From assembly GCF_016545825.1 (NCBI RefSeq), contig NC_052614.1, positions 35,186,072 through 35,250,071 of the forward strand: a stretch of DNA of 64,000 nucleotides. The letters run 5' to 3'. Of the stretch, positions 47,935-59,674 are shown one piece after another. Below the pieces are notes generated by a model. The model had not been told where the DNA came from. It was given only the letters and a program-made list of their open reading frames with translations, and did no database searches. This DNA is from Eucalyptus grandis. Its lineage: Eukaryota > Streptophyta > Magnoliopsida > Myrtales > Myrtaceae. A program made the position numbers and the translations under genes. Positions within the stretch are counted from its first letter, which is position 1, and every line of letters starts with the position of its first letter.

Positions 47935-49453
47935 AAATAGCGATAATATACTTACGAGCTTAACCTTTTTGTTTGACTTTTAGCCCTTTTTCATAAAAAA
48001 AGAAAAGAAAAGAAAAGAAAAAAAGAATATCTTGTTCGGGATGCTTAACTAAAAGGCAGATGGTACATGCAAAGAAATCTGAAAAGCTCGAGCCATTTTA
48101 ACCCCCCATGTTAGGCACCTCTCTTGCAACGGGACATCTACTTCGCTTTGGCATGATAAGTGACATCCAAGATTAGAATTGTACGTGACTTTGCGTAAAC
48201 TGTTCTTGGTAATGTCTCCGAGGTTATCCGCGGGACTGCTTGGTTGGCTTCCAGGTGTAGATTAGAAGATCTGGTGGAGATTCAATTCAAGCCGAAATCC
48301 GTGGAACTATCGAATCATGTCGTAATCTGCGTGATAGAGTTATCTTCACTACTTCTTCAACTGGCGTTTTGTATCATGACGATTCTTTGGACCTAATTAG
48401 GAATAGGAAAACTAAAGTTTCCTCATTCGAGTTAGACTTAATCTTCGACCAAAAAAAAAGTTAGACTTAATCATATGCCCGACCATCGGATTATAAGGTT
48501 GGATAAGAAATTAGGCCTGCTTCGCCAGGGTTGGCGGAAAATTTTAGGCCCAGTTGTTTTCAGGGCCGGGCCTAGGTAAGCGGGTTTCATGCAGGACGTG
48601 GCCCAACCCTAGCTCGCCTATGGTATATAGAATTGACACGTATTTACAATTATATATTGGAACGAAAGTGACAATCATAGTTCAAGGGATGAGGTTAGTG
48701 ACGATTTTGGTGGTGGTGCCATTGAGAGTGGTTTGTTCTCGGTGCTACATTATCTTATCTAAAGTTTCAAGTATATTAAATCATTTCTACTTCACTATTC
48801 TCATTTCTTTTCTTGGACGTTTGATGGCATGAGTTTCTAGAGACGTGAAGACCAAGATCTACCAAAAAACTCAAGATGGCATTGAGTTGCTTGTGTTTAT
48901 TCAATGTGTTGTAATTCTACGTTTTCAAGGACTAAGCTTTTCTTTTCTATTTGTCAGATTGACTATGTTTCTATGTATTGTGGATTGTTGAATGCTGATG
49001 TATTTTTATAACTTTATGCTGTGAACTTTGAAGTTGGTTTATGTGATTGTGATATTGCAGACTTGAAAGTTGGCTAATGATGTGAACCCGGGAAGTGGGC
49101 TTACGTTGACCTTCAACTTGTCCAAAATGGAGTGTAGCTCTAATTTGTGAATATTAGATTCATAATTGTTCTAAATCAGGTTAATTAAAAATATAAAATA
49201 GCTCAATTAGTTGGGCCCGGGCCGAAAGTACATGCCCCTAATTTCCGCGCCTGGACAAGGGCTTTCAGCTGTTATTTCACTGAGGAGACTTGGGAATCAT
49301 TGCTGCTAATGACTGGAATTCAATGAGGGACTAGAGATTGTGATCGTGAATGTAGCTGGATTGAGGGTTTTGAAAGGAAAAGCTTTTTCCTAAAGTTCTG
49401 CTCAAGCTACTTTGGAATGGTGCTGCATATTTCCTCTCAAAGGAGAGGAATGC
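47935..49453. other. Intergenic DNA, no gene seen
   Basis: AT-moderate noncoding sequence. GGGCCGGGCC-rich patches near 48560 and 49216 might be the two ends of a decayed hAT element, but clear terminal repeats and duplication are lacking. Confidence 0.35.
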
Positions 49454-49464
49454 AACCGGTCATT

Positions 49465-49674
49465 ATTTTTTTTTTTTGTCAGTCCTACTCTATTCCTACA
49501 CTACACTCACTCTCAGACTTTTGCCCTACTTCTTGCAAGGCGTGAGAGTCGAAACCCACTCCTCAAACTTATGCGTCCCCATCCCATTCCCCCGGGCGAA
49601 AAAGTGGAGATTTGAACCCCTCACCTCCCCTTTCTATATTGGAAGAGTGGTCACTGGGGTGAATCCTAGTGGTT
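49465..49674 (-). mobile_element. SINE, minus strand, 11-bp duplication
   Basis: Flanked by AACCGGTCATT at 49454-49464 and 49675-49685. The poly(A) tail appears as a T-run at its left end. On the minus strand the head contains GGGGTTCAAATCTCC, a B-box-like segment. It is of the same family as the copy at 49861. Confidence 0.85.
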
Positions 49675-49687
49675 AACCGGTCATTGT

Positions 49688-50724
49688 TAGAGGTGGCCAA
49701 ATAGGTCTAGAACCCATATTTTAATCCATATTTAAGGATGTGGGTCATAAATGGGTTGCCTTAAGTTTTAAAAGCAAGCTTAAGTGGGTCATAAATGGGC
49801 TAGTTAACAACTTTATGGGTCTTAAATAGATTTTAAACGAGTTAGTAATTTAATAAGTTTTTTTTTTGGTCGGTCCTACTTTAAACCTATGTTAACACTC
49901 ACTCTTAGACTTTTGCACTGCCTCCTTGCAGGGCGTAGGAGTCGAAACCCACTCCTGAAATGAAATCGTCCCCACCCCAATCCCCCCTGAGAAGGTGGGG
50001 ATTTGAACCCCTCACCTCCCCCTTCCAAGTTGGAAGGATGGCTCCCGGTGGTTATTTAATAAGTTTAAGTGAGTAACATATAAACAACTCATTATTTTTT
50101 ATATTATAAAATCTTTCGATTCTTCATATTTTTGTTCAAATTTTTAAAATTTCTGATTTTTCATAATTTTTTTTAATTTTTTAGTTTTTTTTTTTTGGGA
50201 ATCTCGCAAGGGCTATCGGCACCACCGATCATCGCTAGATGCCGTTAACTATCATTGTCGATTGCTAGTTATCGGTTGTTGTCGGTTGCAGGTCATCACC
50301 ATTGCTAGTTGTTAATCGTTGATAGTTGTCAGTCGTTGCCAATTGCCGGTTGGTCATCAATTGCTGGTCACCATCGTCATTAGTCATCGGTTGCCAATCA
50401 TCGATCGCCACCAGTCATTGTTGATTGTTGTTGATTGTTGGTTGCCAAATTCTGAAGGAAAAATAGAAAAGAAAAAAAAATTTAAAAGAAATAATTTTAA
50501 AAAGTCAAAAAAAGTCAAATTTAAAAAATATATAAAAATGTCCACAGTGTTTTAGAAAATACAATTCAAATATTAATAAGAATTTTTTTCTAAATTGGAT
50601 TTAATATTGAAATCTTTTAGTATTATTGGTCAAGTCAGGTATGGGTTACTACAATTATATTGTATGAGAATAGATTAAAATGGATTATACTGTTTTTGAC
50701 TCACCCGCCCGTTTGACAAGTATA
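49688..50724. mobile_element. Decayed hAT-like element, hosting a SINE
   Basis: The left end TAGAGGTGGCCAAATAGG pairs loosely with the right end, whose complement is TATACTTGTCAAACGGG. The 8 bases outside are similar but not identical, GTCATTGT (49680-49687) and ATCATGGT (50725-50732). Subterminal ATGGGTT words occur on both sides. The middle (50210-50450) is a degenerate array of GTTGCCGGTTG/GATTGTTG-type repeats. No transposase. Confidence 0.4.
49861..50053 (-). mobile_element. SINE, minus strand, 13-bp duplication
   Basis: Flanked by ATTTAATAAGTTT at 49848-49860 and 50054-50066. T-run at left is the reversed poly(A). It shares GGAGTCGAAACCCACTCCTG-type and GATTTGAACCCCTCACCTCC blocks with the SINE at 49465. 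Confidence 0.87.
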
Positions 50725-50732
50725 ATCATGGT

Positions 50733-51738
50733 GGACATAAGCTTGATGGAGCAGAGTGATTTGACATGTGCATGATCCTTTTGAGAACACCTGCCAAAGA
50801 AAAGGCGATAAATGTTGAAAGAGGAAGCTCTAAGTTCTTTGTGGGGGCATTAGCTATGTCAAGCTTAGCTACTTTGCTAGGTACTGTGAAATGTACACCA
50901 TATGTTTTGGAAGTCCTATGACTTTTTGGTGGCGTTTTTTTTGGGCTCAATATATATATTGAAATTGAGATTTCACCATAGTTTGGTAGTTTGGGGACAG
51001 TTTGGGTGTGATTCTCCTAATTTTCTGACCTTGAAAATCATTAGGTGAATAAATGGAAAGCTCGAAAGGTTGTAGTGGGCCCAGTTGGGCCAAGTGTTGG
51101 GGCCAACCTATAGAGTTGGGCCCTAAAATTTTCTTCATGGGCCACTTGATGGATAAAATTAAGTTGGGCTCATGAGTCAAGTTGGGCCACGAGAACGGGC
51201 CAAATTAATAGTGCGGGTTTGAATTAGGTTCGTAGTGCCCTAAGGCTTGATTTTGTTAGTTGAGGTCGCTCGAGTTGATGCAGGCTTTAAAATTTTAGTG
51301 CCATTTAGGCCCATGTGAAGTCGTAGGAGACTTTACTTGCTTGTTTAGTTTAAAAGGAAACTTTAGTGTTATGAATGCCATAAGATTGAGATTTTAGACC
51401 GCGAGAGGTCTTGTGTGTTGCGAAGATACTAAGGCGGCTCTTGTTGGTCGGATGTCATAACAATCATCAACGCAAAAGTTGCGCAAATATTTTGAGGACT
51501 TTGGAACATGCATGGGAAAAACATATGCACGTGGTCTTGTTCCTCTTTAAACTCGGTTTTATTGAACCCTTTTTAGATAATTCAGTTGGGTCATTATGTT
51601 AAGAGGGGGAGAAACCACCCTTGTTTCTTCCACCCATTTTTCTCCATATACTCACAAAACCCACATTTTCATTTCCCCCTCTCTCTCTCTCACCATTTTC
51701 CCCTCTCTCCCAAACCACACTCTCCGTTCTTTATTTTA
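50733..51738. other. Intergenic DNA, no gene seen
   Basis: Noncoding; contains a TTGGGCC/GGCCCAA-rich part around 51060-51200. No domain or repeat boundary recognised. Confidence 0.35.
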
Positions 51739-51983
51739 TGTTGAATTTTAGTAAGGTAATCGGAAAAGAACACAAGGATTACAAGGTTCGGCAATGTGTC
51801 TATGTTCTCGGACAAAACTCTCGACTCTCTTATTTTTGTCATAACATTCTTCTGCAATTTGTACACAGGGTTCACCGCAACAAAAAAGGGAAATTTCAAA
51901 AATAGGAAAAACTATCAATACAGAAATTTGCCCACAATATGTCCTTTACTTGAATAGGAGAGCAAATATCGCCAATATCGCCA
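51739..51983 (-). repeat. 3' LTR of the copia element
   Basis: On the + strand it runs TGTTGAATTTTAG...ATATCGCCA. It matches 63579-63822 throughout and lies next to a polypurine tract. Confidence 0.88.
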
Positions 51984-51997
51984 ATACTCCCCCTCAA
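51984..51997 (-). promoter_or_regulatory. Polypurine tract of the copia element
   Basis: The minus strand reads CTTGAGGGGGAGTAT directly before the LTR start TGGCG. Confidence 0.75.
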
Positions 51998-53246
51998 GTT
52001 GGAGCGAAGACATCGTCAGAGGTCAACTTGTTCACCATATCTTGAAATACTCCCTTGTGTAAAGCTTTGGTGAATACATCAACAAGTTGATTCCCACTAC
52101 AAATATATGGTGTCTTTATTGTCTTGTCTTGAACCTTTTCCCTTACAAAGTGAAAATTGACCTCTATGTGTTTGGTCCTTTCATGAAAGACCGGATTTGA
52201 AGCAATGTGTGTTGCCGCCTGATCACAAAATAGCTTCGTTGGTTTAGACATGGCATCACAATTCAATTCTTGAAGCAATAGACGAAGCCATATGATCTCA
52301 CTAGTGGCAGTAGCCATGGCTCGATACTCAACTTCCGCACTAGATCTAACCACAACTATTTGCTCCTTACTTTTTCAAGTAACAATATTTCCACCAACAA
52401 AGGTACAAAAACCCGTGGTAGATTTTCTATCCATGGGGTTCCCAGCCCAATCAGCATCAGTAATTCCCACAATCTCTATATTACTATTATTCTTCAACAA
52501 TATTCCTTTTCCTGGAGAAAAGCCTTTAGATATCGAAGGAACTGGTTTAGCAACTCCATATGTCATTGTGTAGGTTTTTGCATAAATTGACTCACATAGC
52601 TAACATAATAAGCAATGTCAGGGCTAGTAATTGTTAGGTAAATCAATCTCCCTACCAAACACTAAAATTGCCTAATATCCTGTAATGGTGTTTCCTTAGA
52701 CATAGTCTTATTGTTGTAATCCATAGGAGTGCTAGCAGGTTTAACACCTAGCTTACCAGTCTCCTTCAATAGATCCAGGATATATTTCCTTTAAGTCAAG
52801 AACATACCTTTGTTAGAACTTGCTACCTCTATCCCCAAAAAATACCTCAAATTTCCAAGATCTTTAACGTCAAACTCCTTGCTTAACAAATGTTTAAGTT
52901 TTGCAATACCTGCTAAGTTACTGCCAGTAATAATAAGATCATCAACATAGATAAGAATAGCAACAATACTTTCACTAGTTACTTTAGTAAACATCAAAGA
53001 ATCAGTTGCGCTCCTTTTGAAACCAAATCTAATGAGTGCGGAACTTAGCTTGCCATACCATGCTCTAGGTGACTGTTTGAGACCATATATTGCCTTCTTT
53101 AATTTGCAAACCATTCCCTTAATATTCTCTAAGGGATGTCCTAAAGGAAGATCCATATAAACCTCTTCTTCTAAGTCTCTTTGGAGGAAAGCATTCTTCA
53201 CATCCATCTGAAACAATGGCCAACTACAGTTAACTACCACAGATAG
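51998..53246 (-). pseudogene. Copia polyprotein: reverse transcriptase (C-terminal part) and RNase H
   Basis: Minus strand, from 53246 downward: WPLFQMDVKNAFLQRDLEEE, then VYMDLPLG and KLKKAIYGLKQSPRAWY. The RT catalytic motif AILIYVDDLIITG lies near 52955-52920, then LRYFLGIEVASS. RNase H at 51998-52353 has SSAEVEYRAMATATSEIIWL and LFCDQAATHIASNPVFHERT, ending VDVFTKALHK. These blocks are textbook copia. Stops lie between about 52790 and 52570. The N-terminal RT part is separated by the LINE and resumes at 58398. Confidence 0.88.
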
Positions 53247-53468
53247 AATGACACAAACATTGTTTTTTTTTTTTTTTTTTTTTTGGGTAAGGTAAATGGT
53301 ATTATAGCTTAGAACAAATATACAAAAAACTCGACCGGCTCCTAATCTTGCACTCTCGATACAATGTAGGGAGAGTGGAAGGGAGCACAATCAAGAAACT
53401 AGAAAAGAACAACATGGACTAAAATGAGCAAGGACCGAAGGTCTAGGAGAGACAACAAAGAGCTAAGA

Positions 53469-54413
53469 TTAGCAAAGACCCTCCGCCGCGTAAGAGAAGC
53501 CAACGCCCGGATACCGAAGAGGCGGGGTGTTGAAGGACACCGATCTAAGCTTGTTGTCGATCGCTAAAGATAGCCGGGTGAAAGCCCCAACTCCGCCGGA
53601 GACGTCTATTCCTCGAGATATCGGGATATTAGAAAACTTGCAGCTTTGTCCTTCACACTTTTGATAAGGTGATTTTTGATTAAAGTAAGGACGACCGACT
53701 CTCCACGAAAGATAATGGCATTCCTTTTCTTCCAAATGATATAGCACATAGCAGCAAAAGAATGCCGTGCTATAATGTGAAAAAAATCTTTGCCTTAGAG
53801 GAACCGTATAGCCCGTAGAGGAGGTTATCCTTCCAAGGCCTAGGACGCCAGGTGGAAGATTGCAAACAGTGGCCCAAAAATAAGCGACGAAGCCGTTAGA
53901 TGGCAATCAAAAAATAAGTGGTCGTGGAATCCGGGACTTCATTACAAAAGCATGTGGTGTAGTCAATTCTACCATATGATAGAAGGAGTTGTTGCGTGGG
54001 TAGACGATTTTTAGCAATCAACCGAGAATGAATTGGAACCCGGGAGTAATGTCGCCCGCCCAAATGAGAGAAGCCCAAGGAGCAGGGGTTCTCTTCCTTC
54101 GAGGCGGTCCCATGCGGACCCAATGGTGAAGCGACCGAAGGGTGCCATCTCCGGAAAAGCAATCCGGAGAGGAGTTAGGCACCGGAGAAGAGAGACCCCA
54201 GCTCAATAGAAGGAGGCGCGTGGAACAACCCAGGGGCGAAAGAACATCCGCCACCATTGCATTTCCTGAAAGCTCGGATCTCCGGATGATTTGTTCCGGT
54301 AATAGGATGTGGAGAGGCCCTTTTGGATGCCAGTGATCATACCACAGGGAAACTAAGAGGCCATTCCCAATTTTCCAAAGGAAGGATAGGCGAGACTCGC
54401 TTCTTAATTGCAA
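53469..54413 (-). pseudogene. LINE ORF2 C-terminal zinc-binding region
   Basis: Overlapping shifted frames on the minus strand encode the conserved tail of plant LINE ORF2, the RT zinc-binding domain: SFLWKIGNGLLVSLWYDHW (about 54380), then downstream HDHLFFDCHLTASSLIFGPL-like and VWRVGRPYF-like pieces. Frameshifts near 54160 and 53900 break it. Confidence 0.65.
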
Positions 54414-54949
54414 AATCTTCTTCCAAGCCCAAGAACAAATTGTGGGAGTGGTGGCAATCCAAAAGTTTTGCCACTTTAAGAAGTTGGAATGAATCCAACG
54501 ACACCACAGAGATACCTTGTCTGTGAAAAGGATCCGATATACTTCATCATGGTCGCTTTGTTACGTCTCTTAATTTTCGGATGCCGAGACCTCCTTCATT
54601 TTTTGCAGACAAATGTCTTCCCAAGAGACTTTTACCCTCCCTTACCAAGATCAGCACCTTTCCATAAGAATTGGCGCAACACTTGTTCAATGTCATTTAG
54701 GACCGAGATTGGTAAGGTGAAAACACTCGACCGTAAAGCCCGAATTGAATGTAGGACTGATCTCGATTAGTTGAAGTCTTCCAAAGATAGGAGAGAAGGC
54801 GATGGGCCCAAGACTTGGCTCTAGAAGTAATCCGCTCAATCAAGGCAATACACCGCCTTCCGAAGCCCGGAGGAAATAATAGGTACTCCAAGGTAACGCA
54901 CCGGGAGTGAACCTTCCTGAAAACCAAAAGCTAGCAATATGTAGTTGTG

Positions 54950-56613
54950 GATAGACGGAGAGCCTCCTGAAATGAAGACTTCACTCTTGTTCTTGTTTGG
55001 AAGTAATCCACTCCAAGAGGAGAATAAGTCGAGTCCTTTCTTCAGTAATGTGATCGAACCCCAATCTGCCTGGCTAAACAGGAAAACATCATCTACGAAG
55101 AATAGGTGAGAAAGCCTAACTGGTTTGCATCGCGTAAATACTTGAAATTTGCGTGGGATGTGCGAGCACTCAATATTCCTGAAAATACCTCCATTACTAG
55201 GGTAAAGAGGTAAGGGGACATGGGGTCACCTTGGCGAAGGCCCCTCCCGCTTGAGAAGAATCCGTGCAGCTCACCATTAATCGAGATTGAGTACTTGGGG
55301 GTCCGAACGCACACCATAATCAGCTTGATCATAAACTGAGGGAATCCAAAGGCTAAGAGTGTCAGCTGAAGGAAGTCCCAGTCGACAGTGTCGTAGGCCT
55401 TTTGGAAATCCACCTTAACAGCACATTTGGGGAGATAGGGTTGCAGGTGGAAGCCAGCAAAAAGTTCCTGGGCAATCATAATATTATCTCTAATCCTCCT
55501 ACCTTTTACAAAGGCATTCTGCGCCGGATCTACCACATCTCCCAATACCGAGGCCAGGCGATTTGATAAGATTTTCGTGATGACCTTATAGATGGTATTG
55601 CAGCATGCAATTGGTCTGTAGTCCGTGACCGCACACGCATTTGGCACTTTTGGAACTAAGGTGAGGATAGTATTATTGACCTCCTTGAGGAGTTGCCCGG
55701 AGGAAAAAAATTCCTTGACCGCGTCGAGGACAGATGGGCCAACTATGTCCCAATTACTCTTAAAGAATTCCACTGTGAACCCATCAGGACCTGGGGCTTT
55801 ACCTCTCGGGAGAGAGAAAAGCGTATCACGAATTTCCATATCAAGAACCGGCCTAGAAAGAGTACTGACCTGGTCCATAGTCAAAGGCCTCCGGATGTAA
55901 TCTGTAACCTCCTGTAAGGAGGGCTTAGACAGGCCTGAGTGAGGAGCAAGTAAGTTAGTGAAGAAGGAAACAAAGACCCGCGGAACCATAAGAGGGTCAG
56001 TGATCAATTCCCCTGCCACATTTGTAACTGATAAAATCCTATTACGGAGCTCTCTCTTCTTGACCGAGAGGTGGAAAAATCTTGTATTACTATCGCCTTC
56101 TTTAAGCCACCGAATTCTGGACTTTTGCCTGTAGAAGGATTCTTCATCACGGCGCAAGTCCACGAAGTTACATCGTCGTGTCTGTTCGAGCTCAGCCAAC
56201 TGTGGGTTCTGCGGATCAAGGACCAGTTCAGTTTGTACCAACCAAAGGCTCTCCCTAGCTTCCTCCGCTCTAGCCGAGATATTGGAGAAAGTGTCCCTGT
56301 TGAGTTGCTTAAGTTTTCCCTTGAGCAATTTCAGCTTGGAAACTAGTATGTACATATAAATGCCCTGTATGTGTGAATCCCAAATCTGTTGCACAATAGA
56401 GGTAAAGTTTGGATGCTCCGACCAAAAGTCAAAGTATTTGAAGGGTCTTCGCCTAATCACAGGGTCAAGAATTCTGACCACCATGGGAGAGTGATCAGAA
56501 ATGCCTGGATTGAGGAAGGATGCTTCAGAGAAAGAGAACTCAAAGTTCCATTTGGAATTTACCAAAACCCTATCGATTTTCCTCATTTTTCTAGCTTGAC
56601 CGTAAGACGTCAA
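54950..56613 (-). pseudogene. LINE ORF2 reverse transcriptase
   Basis: A long open stretch (55093-56613, minus, 506 codons). It begins with the end of the endonuclease (RKMRKIDRVLVNSKW, then NPGISDHSPMVVRI). It continues with SRIRWLKEGDSNTRFFHLSV, LPRGKAPGPDGFTVEFFKSN, DYRPIACCNTIYKVITKILS, and NAFVKGRRIRDNIMIAQELF, then GRGLRQGDPMSPYLFTLVME. These are ordered blocks of the non-LTR RT of plant L1 elements. The catalytic FVDDVF motif follows just beyond in a shifted frame near 55105. This was the enzyme for target-primed reverse transcription; the frameshift makes the copy defective. Confidence 0.9.
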
Positions 56614-56619
56614 CCAAGT

Positions 56620-57526
56620 GAACCGAAGGCCTACAAATCCGAGATCCTCTAATTCCGATTGGGCTGTGCAATTGGCGAATTCATCAAAGTATGGGATCCA
56701 GCATTAGAGCCCCCATTTCGTCGATGGATCCTTTATGGCATTAAAGTCTCCAAGAACAAGCCAGGTGAATCCCGCAGAAGATTACTCATATGTAGGAGGT
56801 TTGCCCAAAGAGGGCGACGTCGTAAGAATGAGTGTTCACCATACACAACCGAAATACAACAACACTTTCCGAGAGATTGATAGTTACCCACCCGTGGATA
56901 GCCCGGGTCGGTGATGTCCATCGATTCAAATCTTATAAAGTCCGGGTTCCACCCAACCCATATTCGACCCTTAGAGAGTACTCATAATTTGCGACCCATT
57001 TCCAGCAAGTAAGCAAAGATGAGGACAAAGAATCGAAATTCGTCGAGACTTTCGTCTCAACAAGACCAACAAAAGAAAGATTATATTTGGAAACTAACTT
57101 TCTAACTTCCGCCCGCTTTAACGGGTCATGAAGGCCCCTAATGTTCCATATTCCTATATACATGAAGAAAGAGAGAAGGTCACTTACCTCGTTTAGAGGC
57201 CTTTTTCTTCGCTGGCACGGATTTGAGATCCAAGGATGAGGCCGAGTCGGGCGAAGTAACAGCAGCTTATCCTGGATAGTAGCCAAATCAGTCACAGGAG
57301 AGGATGTTGGGGATGGGCACCCAACCGAAAGAAGGTCCTCATCTTCAATTCCAGTGTGCACACTGGAGATTTCATCAGAGCATTTCGCTTGCTCATTTAT
57401 GGCAGCATGTTTCGGTCTTGCTACCGAGGAACCTGTACGCGTAATGGAAGGAGCAGGGGGGATACCAACCAGCTTACGGGGCATTGGAGGTGGGCCCAAT
57501 TTCTGGGCAATCCTTTTCAATTTCAA
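56620..57526 (-). pseudogene. LINE ORF2 endonuclease N-terminal part (and linker)
   Basis: Minus-strand reading gives MYIGIWNIRGLHDPLKRAEV near 57160-57100, then LSFVGLVETKVS, the first two conserved blocks of the apurinic/apyrimidinic-type endonuclease (N and E catalytic positions). The segment 57170-57526 upstream is a low-complexity Pro/Ser-rich linker from ORF1. Frame breaks near 56930 separate this from the endonuclease end at 56613. Confidence 0.75.
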
Positions 57527-57539
57527 CGAGCCATCTTTA

Positions 57540-58379
57540 GAATGCTAGGCCAAGTTGGAGGAGACCGCCTCTTTTGGGATCTTCTTCTTCTTAGTCATGA
57601 CCTGTTGCCATGATGAGTCCACAGTAGGGGTCGGAAGAAGAGATTGGGAGTGAAGGTCCTTCTCCTGGTGGGGAGGACAATCGGAGGCAGCAGGCGCAAT
57701 TCCAGGTGAGTGAGCAGGTAATAGTGCGTCTAGAGGAGCTGGGCGCTCGTCCGTCTGCATCAGAAATCAGCAGCCTAGTCGAGAATAATGGGTTGTCACG
57801 CATCCTCTCTCCATTTCAAGATGTTGTGCAGGAGGGGAGCTAGGTCCAAGGGTGGAGGCGTTTCCATCATCTCGGGGGCTTTTGGGCAAAGTTTCAGCAC
57901 TTAGCACCTTGCATTTGTGGCCGAAGACTCCGCATCCAACACAAGCCAACGGCTTCCACTCATATTCAACTTCAACGATGCACGATTCACTTTGCAGGAC
58001 CACCTCAATGGAGTCACAGGGTTGTTGCCTCAATGTGATCTCCACACAGACTCTTGTAAAAGCGAGCATATCTAGTTGCTCCGTTCTTAGGTCTACATAA
58101 AGGGGTTTCCCAACATAGCTCGCCACTTTACTGATTGCCTGAGCCGACCAAAGAGCGATTGGGAGGTTCTTCAACTTTACCCATACCGGAACCGAAAGAA
58201 AGGACTCTTTCGGAAGTCCAAGTTTGGTCGCCATTGTTGTAGCGCGATGGGAATCCTCGAAACAGACAAAGGCGGCCCCTCAAGGACCTTGCGGCGAAAC
58301 TCCCTATCCGGGAGGTGGAAGAAAAATAATCCCTTGCCATTGGCCGAGCTTGTAGTCTATCCCTTGCCATTGGAAGAAA
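57540..58379 (-). pseudogene. LINE ORF1 remnant (DUF4283-like domain and zinc knuckle)
   Basis: The minus-strand stretch at 57767-58234 gives [20 protein letters not shown], then YVGKPLYVDLRTEQLDMLAF, then YEWKPLACVGCGVFGHKC. These are the end of the nucleic-acid-binding DUF4283 domain and a zinc knuckle of plant LINE ORF1. Before it, 58235-58379 holds the earlier part of the same domain in another frame ([19 protein letters not shown]). The N terminus is missing, so the insertion is 5'-truncated. Confidence 0.8.
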
Positions 58380-58397
58380 AATGACACAAACATTGTT

Positions 58398-58718
58398 CAT
58401 TTTCACTACAGCAGCAAATGTGTCATTGTAGTCTATCCCATATGTTTGAGCATACCCTTTTGCAACGAGCCGAGCTTTGTACCTCTCAGCCGAACAGTCA
58501 TTATTGTATTTGATCTTGTAAATCCACCAACATCCAACTATCTTTTTCCCGTTTGGCAATTTAACAAATTCTCAAGTATGGTTATGGTCCAATGCTTGAA
58601 GTTCATCTTTCATGGCATTCACCTACACACTACTTTTACATGCTTCTAAGAAGGTATTGGGTTCCTGTTGATTTTCAATGGTAGATAAGAAACTTAAATA
58701 ATTATGGGAAATTCTATC
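58398..58718 (-). pseudogene. Copia polyprotein: RT N-terminal part and IN-RT linker
   Basis: Minus strand, starting at the inverted-LTR unit: ISHNYLSFLSTIENQQEPNTF (as two overlapping short blocks), then [19 protein letters not shown], then [20 protein letters not shown], ending at the LINE duplication in FAAVVKMN. The order matches the start of the copia RT domain and joins in frame with 53246 once the LINE is removed. Confidence 0.85.
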
Positions 58719-59656
58719 TGATGCGGGTGCATCCAACGTAGCTCCATCGACCAACTCAGAACCATCGATGCTTATCCAAGCCAATAAAGAAGTTGGGCAT
58801 TATGTTCTTCGATGGATCATTTTTGAGTGAATAATGTTAATTACTTATCGGTACTTTGTGGTATATCAATAGGTATCAATGGAAGGCCATTTTAGATGTC
58901 TTGTATGACCAATTGATGAAGTTTCAGGAGGATTATTTTCTGGTCAAGGGAGGAGCTCGAAGTGCAGGAAGGCTAAAGGTTCACGAATGCGGTTCAAGAA
59001 TATGGAAAGCCAAAGGTTCAAGAACACAGAAAGCTAACAGTTCAAGAATGTGGAAGGCCGACGATTAAAGGCATTTAGTTCCCATGTTAATAATGGTTTT
59101 TTTATTAAGTTCCTAGGTGTTTTTATTTTATGTAGCTGAAGAGTCGAACGTTTAAGTTCCTAGGTCATTAAAATTTGTTTTTAATATTTCTTAATGCTTA
59201 AATCCTCCTATAAATAGAGGAAACTATCCAATGTATGGGAGATACGAATTTCATGAAAGAGAATGATGAGATTTCCTCAACTTGAGTGAACTCCTTTGGA
59301 GAGTGGATAACTCCTTTCGGTTTCTTTATCCTTGGAGCGTAGATCACTCCTTGGTGGTGAGCCAATAAGCCATTTATCCTTGGCTGGTGGAATCTTTAGG
59401 CCTTGGTGGTGAGCTTCTCCTATCTCGAAGTGCTTTATCCTTGGCTGGTGGAAGCTTTAGGCCTTGGTGGTGAGCTTCGTAGATCTCGATCCTCATCCTC
59501 GGTTGGTGGCGTGGCCTTTATACCTTGGGAGGAGATCGTTCTATCTTTTCTTATTCCTTTTTATTTGTTTATCATATACACTACTCCATACACTTAACCA
59601 CAAAAATCCCCTTATAAAAATTTCCGTTCTTGAATCACTCACCCCATCACGCATCA
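58719..59656 (+). repeat. LTR 1 of the inverted unit (+ orientation)
   Basis: From TGATGCGGGTGCATCC to CCATCACGCATCA, with a TATA box TATAAATA at 59209-59216. Near its end it has repeats of CTTTATCCTTGGCTGGTGGA with TTTAGGCCTTGGTGGTGAGC. Confidence 0.93.
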
Positions 59657-59662
59657 AAATAT

Positions 59663-59674
59663 TGGTATCAGAGC
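59663..59674 (+). promoter_or_regulatory. Primer-binding site of the inverted-LTR element
   Basis: TGGTATCAGAGC, initiator tRNA-Met type, six bases after LTR 1. After LTR 2 only the first three bases (TGG, seen as CCA at 59789-59791) remain. Confidence 0.85.

Larger units (their letters stand above)
53265..58379 (-). mobile_element. L1-type LINE, 5'-truncated, with 18-bp target duplication
   Basis: Flanked by AATGACACAAACATTGTT at 53247-53264 and 58380-58397, with a T-run (reversed poly(A) tail) at the left end. On the minus strand, ORF1 remnant (DUF4283-type domain and zinc knuckle), ORF2 endonuclease, reverse transcriptase and an RT-associated zinc-binding domain follow in order. The 5' end starts inside the ORF1 domain, typical incomplete reverse transcription. 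Frames are broken, but a 506-codon open RT stretch survives. It interrupts the copia reverse transcriptase. Confidence 0.93.

Noticed and set aside
48540..49240. Possible hAT element with GGGCCGGGCC-rich ends.
   Set aside because: No matching terminal inverted repeat or 8-bp duplication could be found by eye.
52791..53390. A 199-codon frame that appears to have a novel N terminus.
   Set aside because: Its first part is the LINE 3' end and poly(A) complement; only the sequence below 53246 is copia RT.
58128..58559. A frame joining RT sequence with unrelated residues.
   Set aside because: It reads from copia RT into the LINE 5' end across the duplication at 58380-58397.
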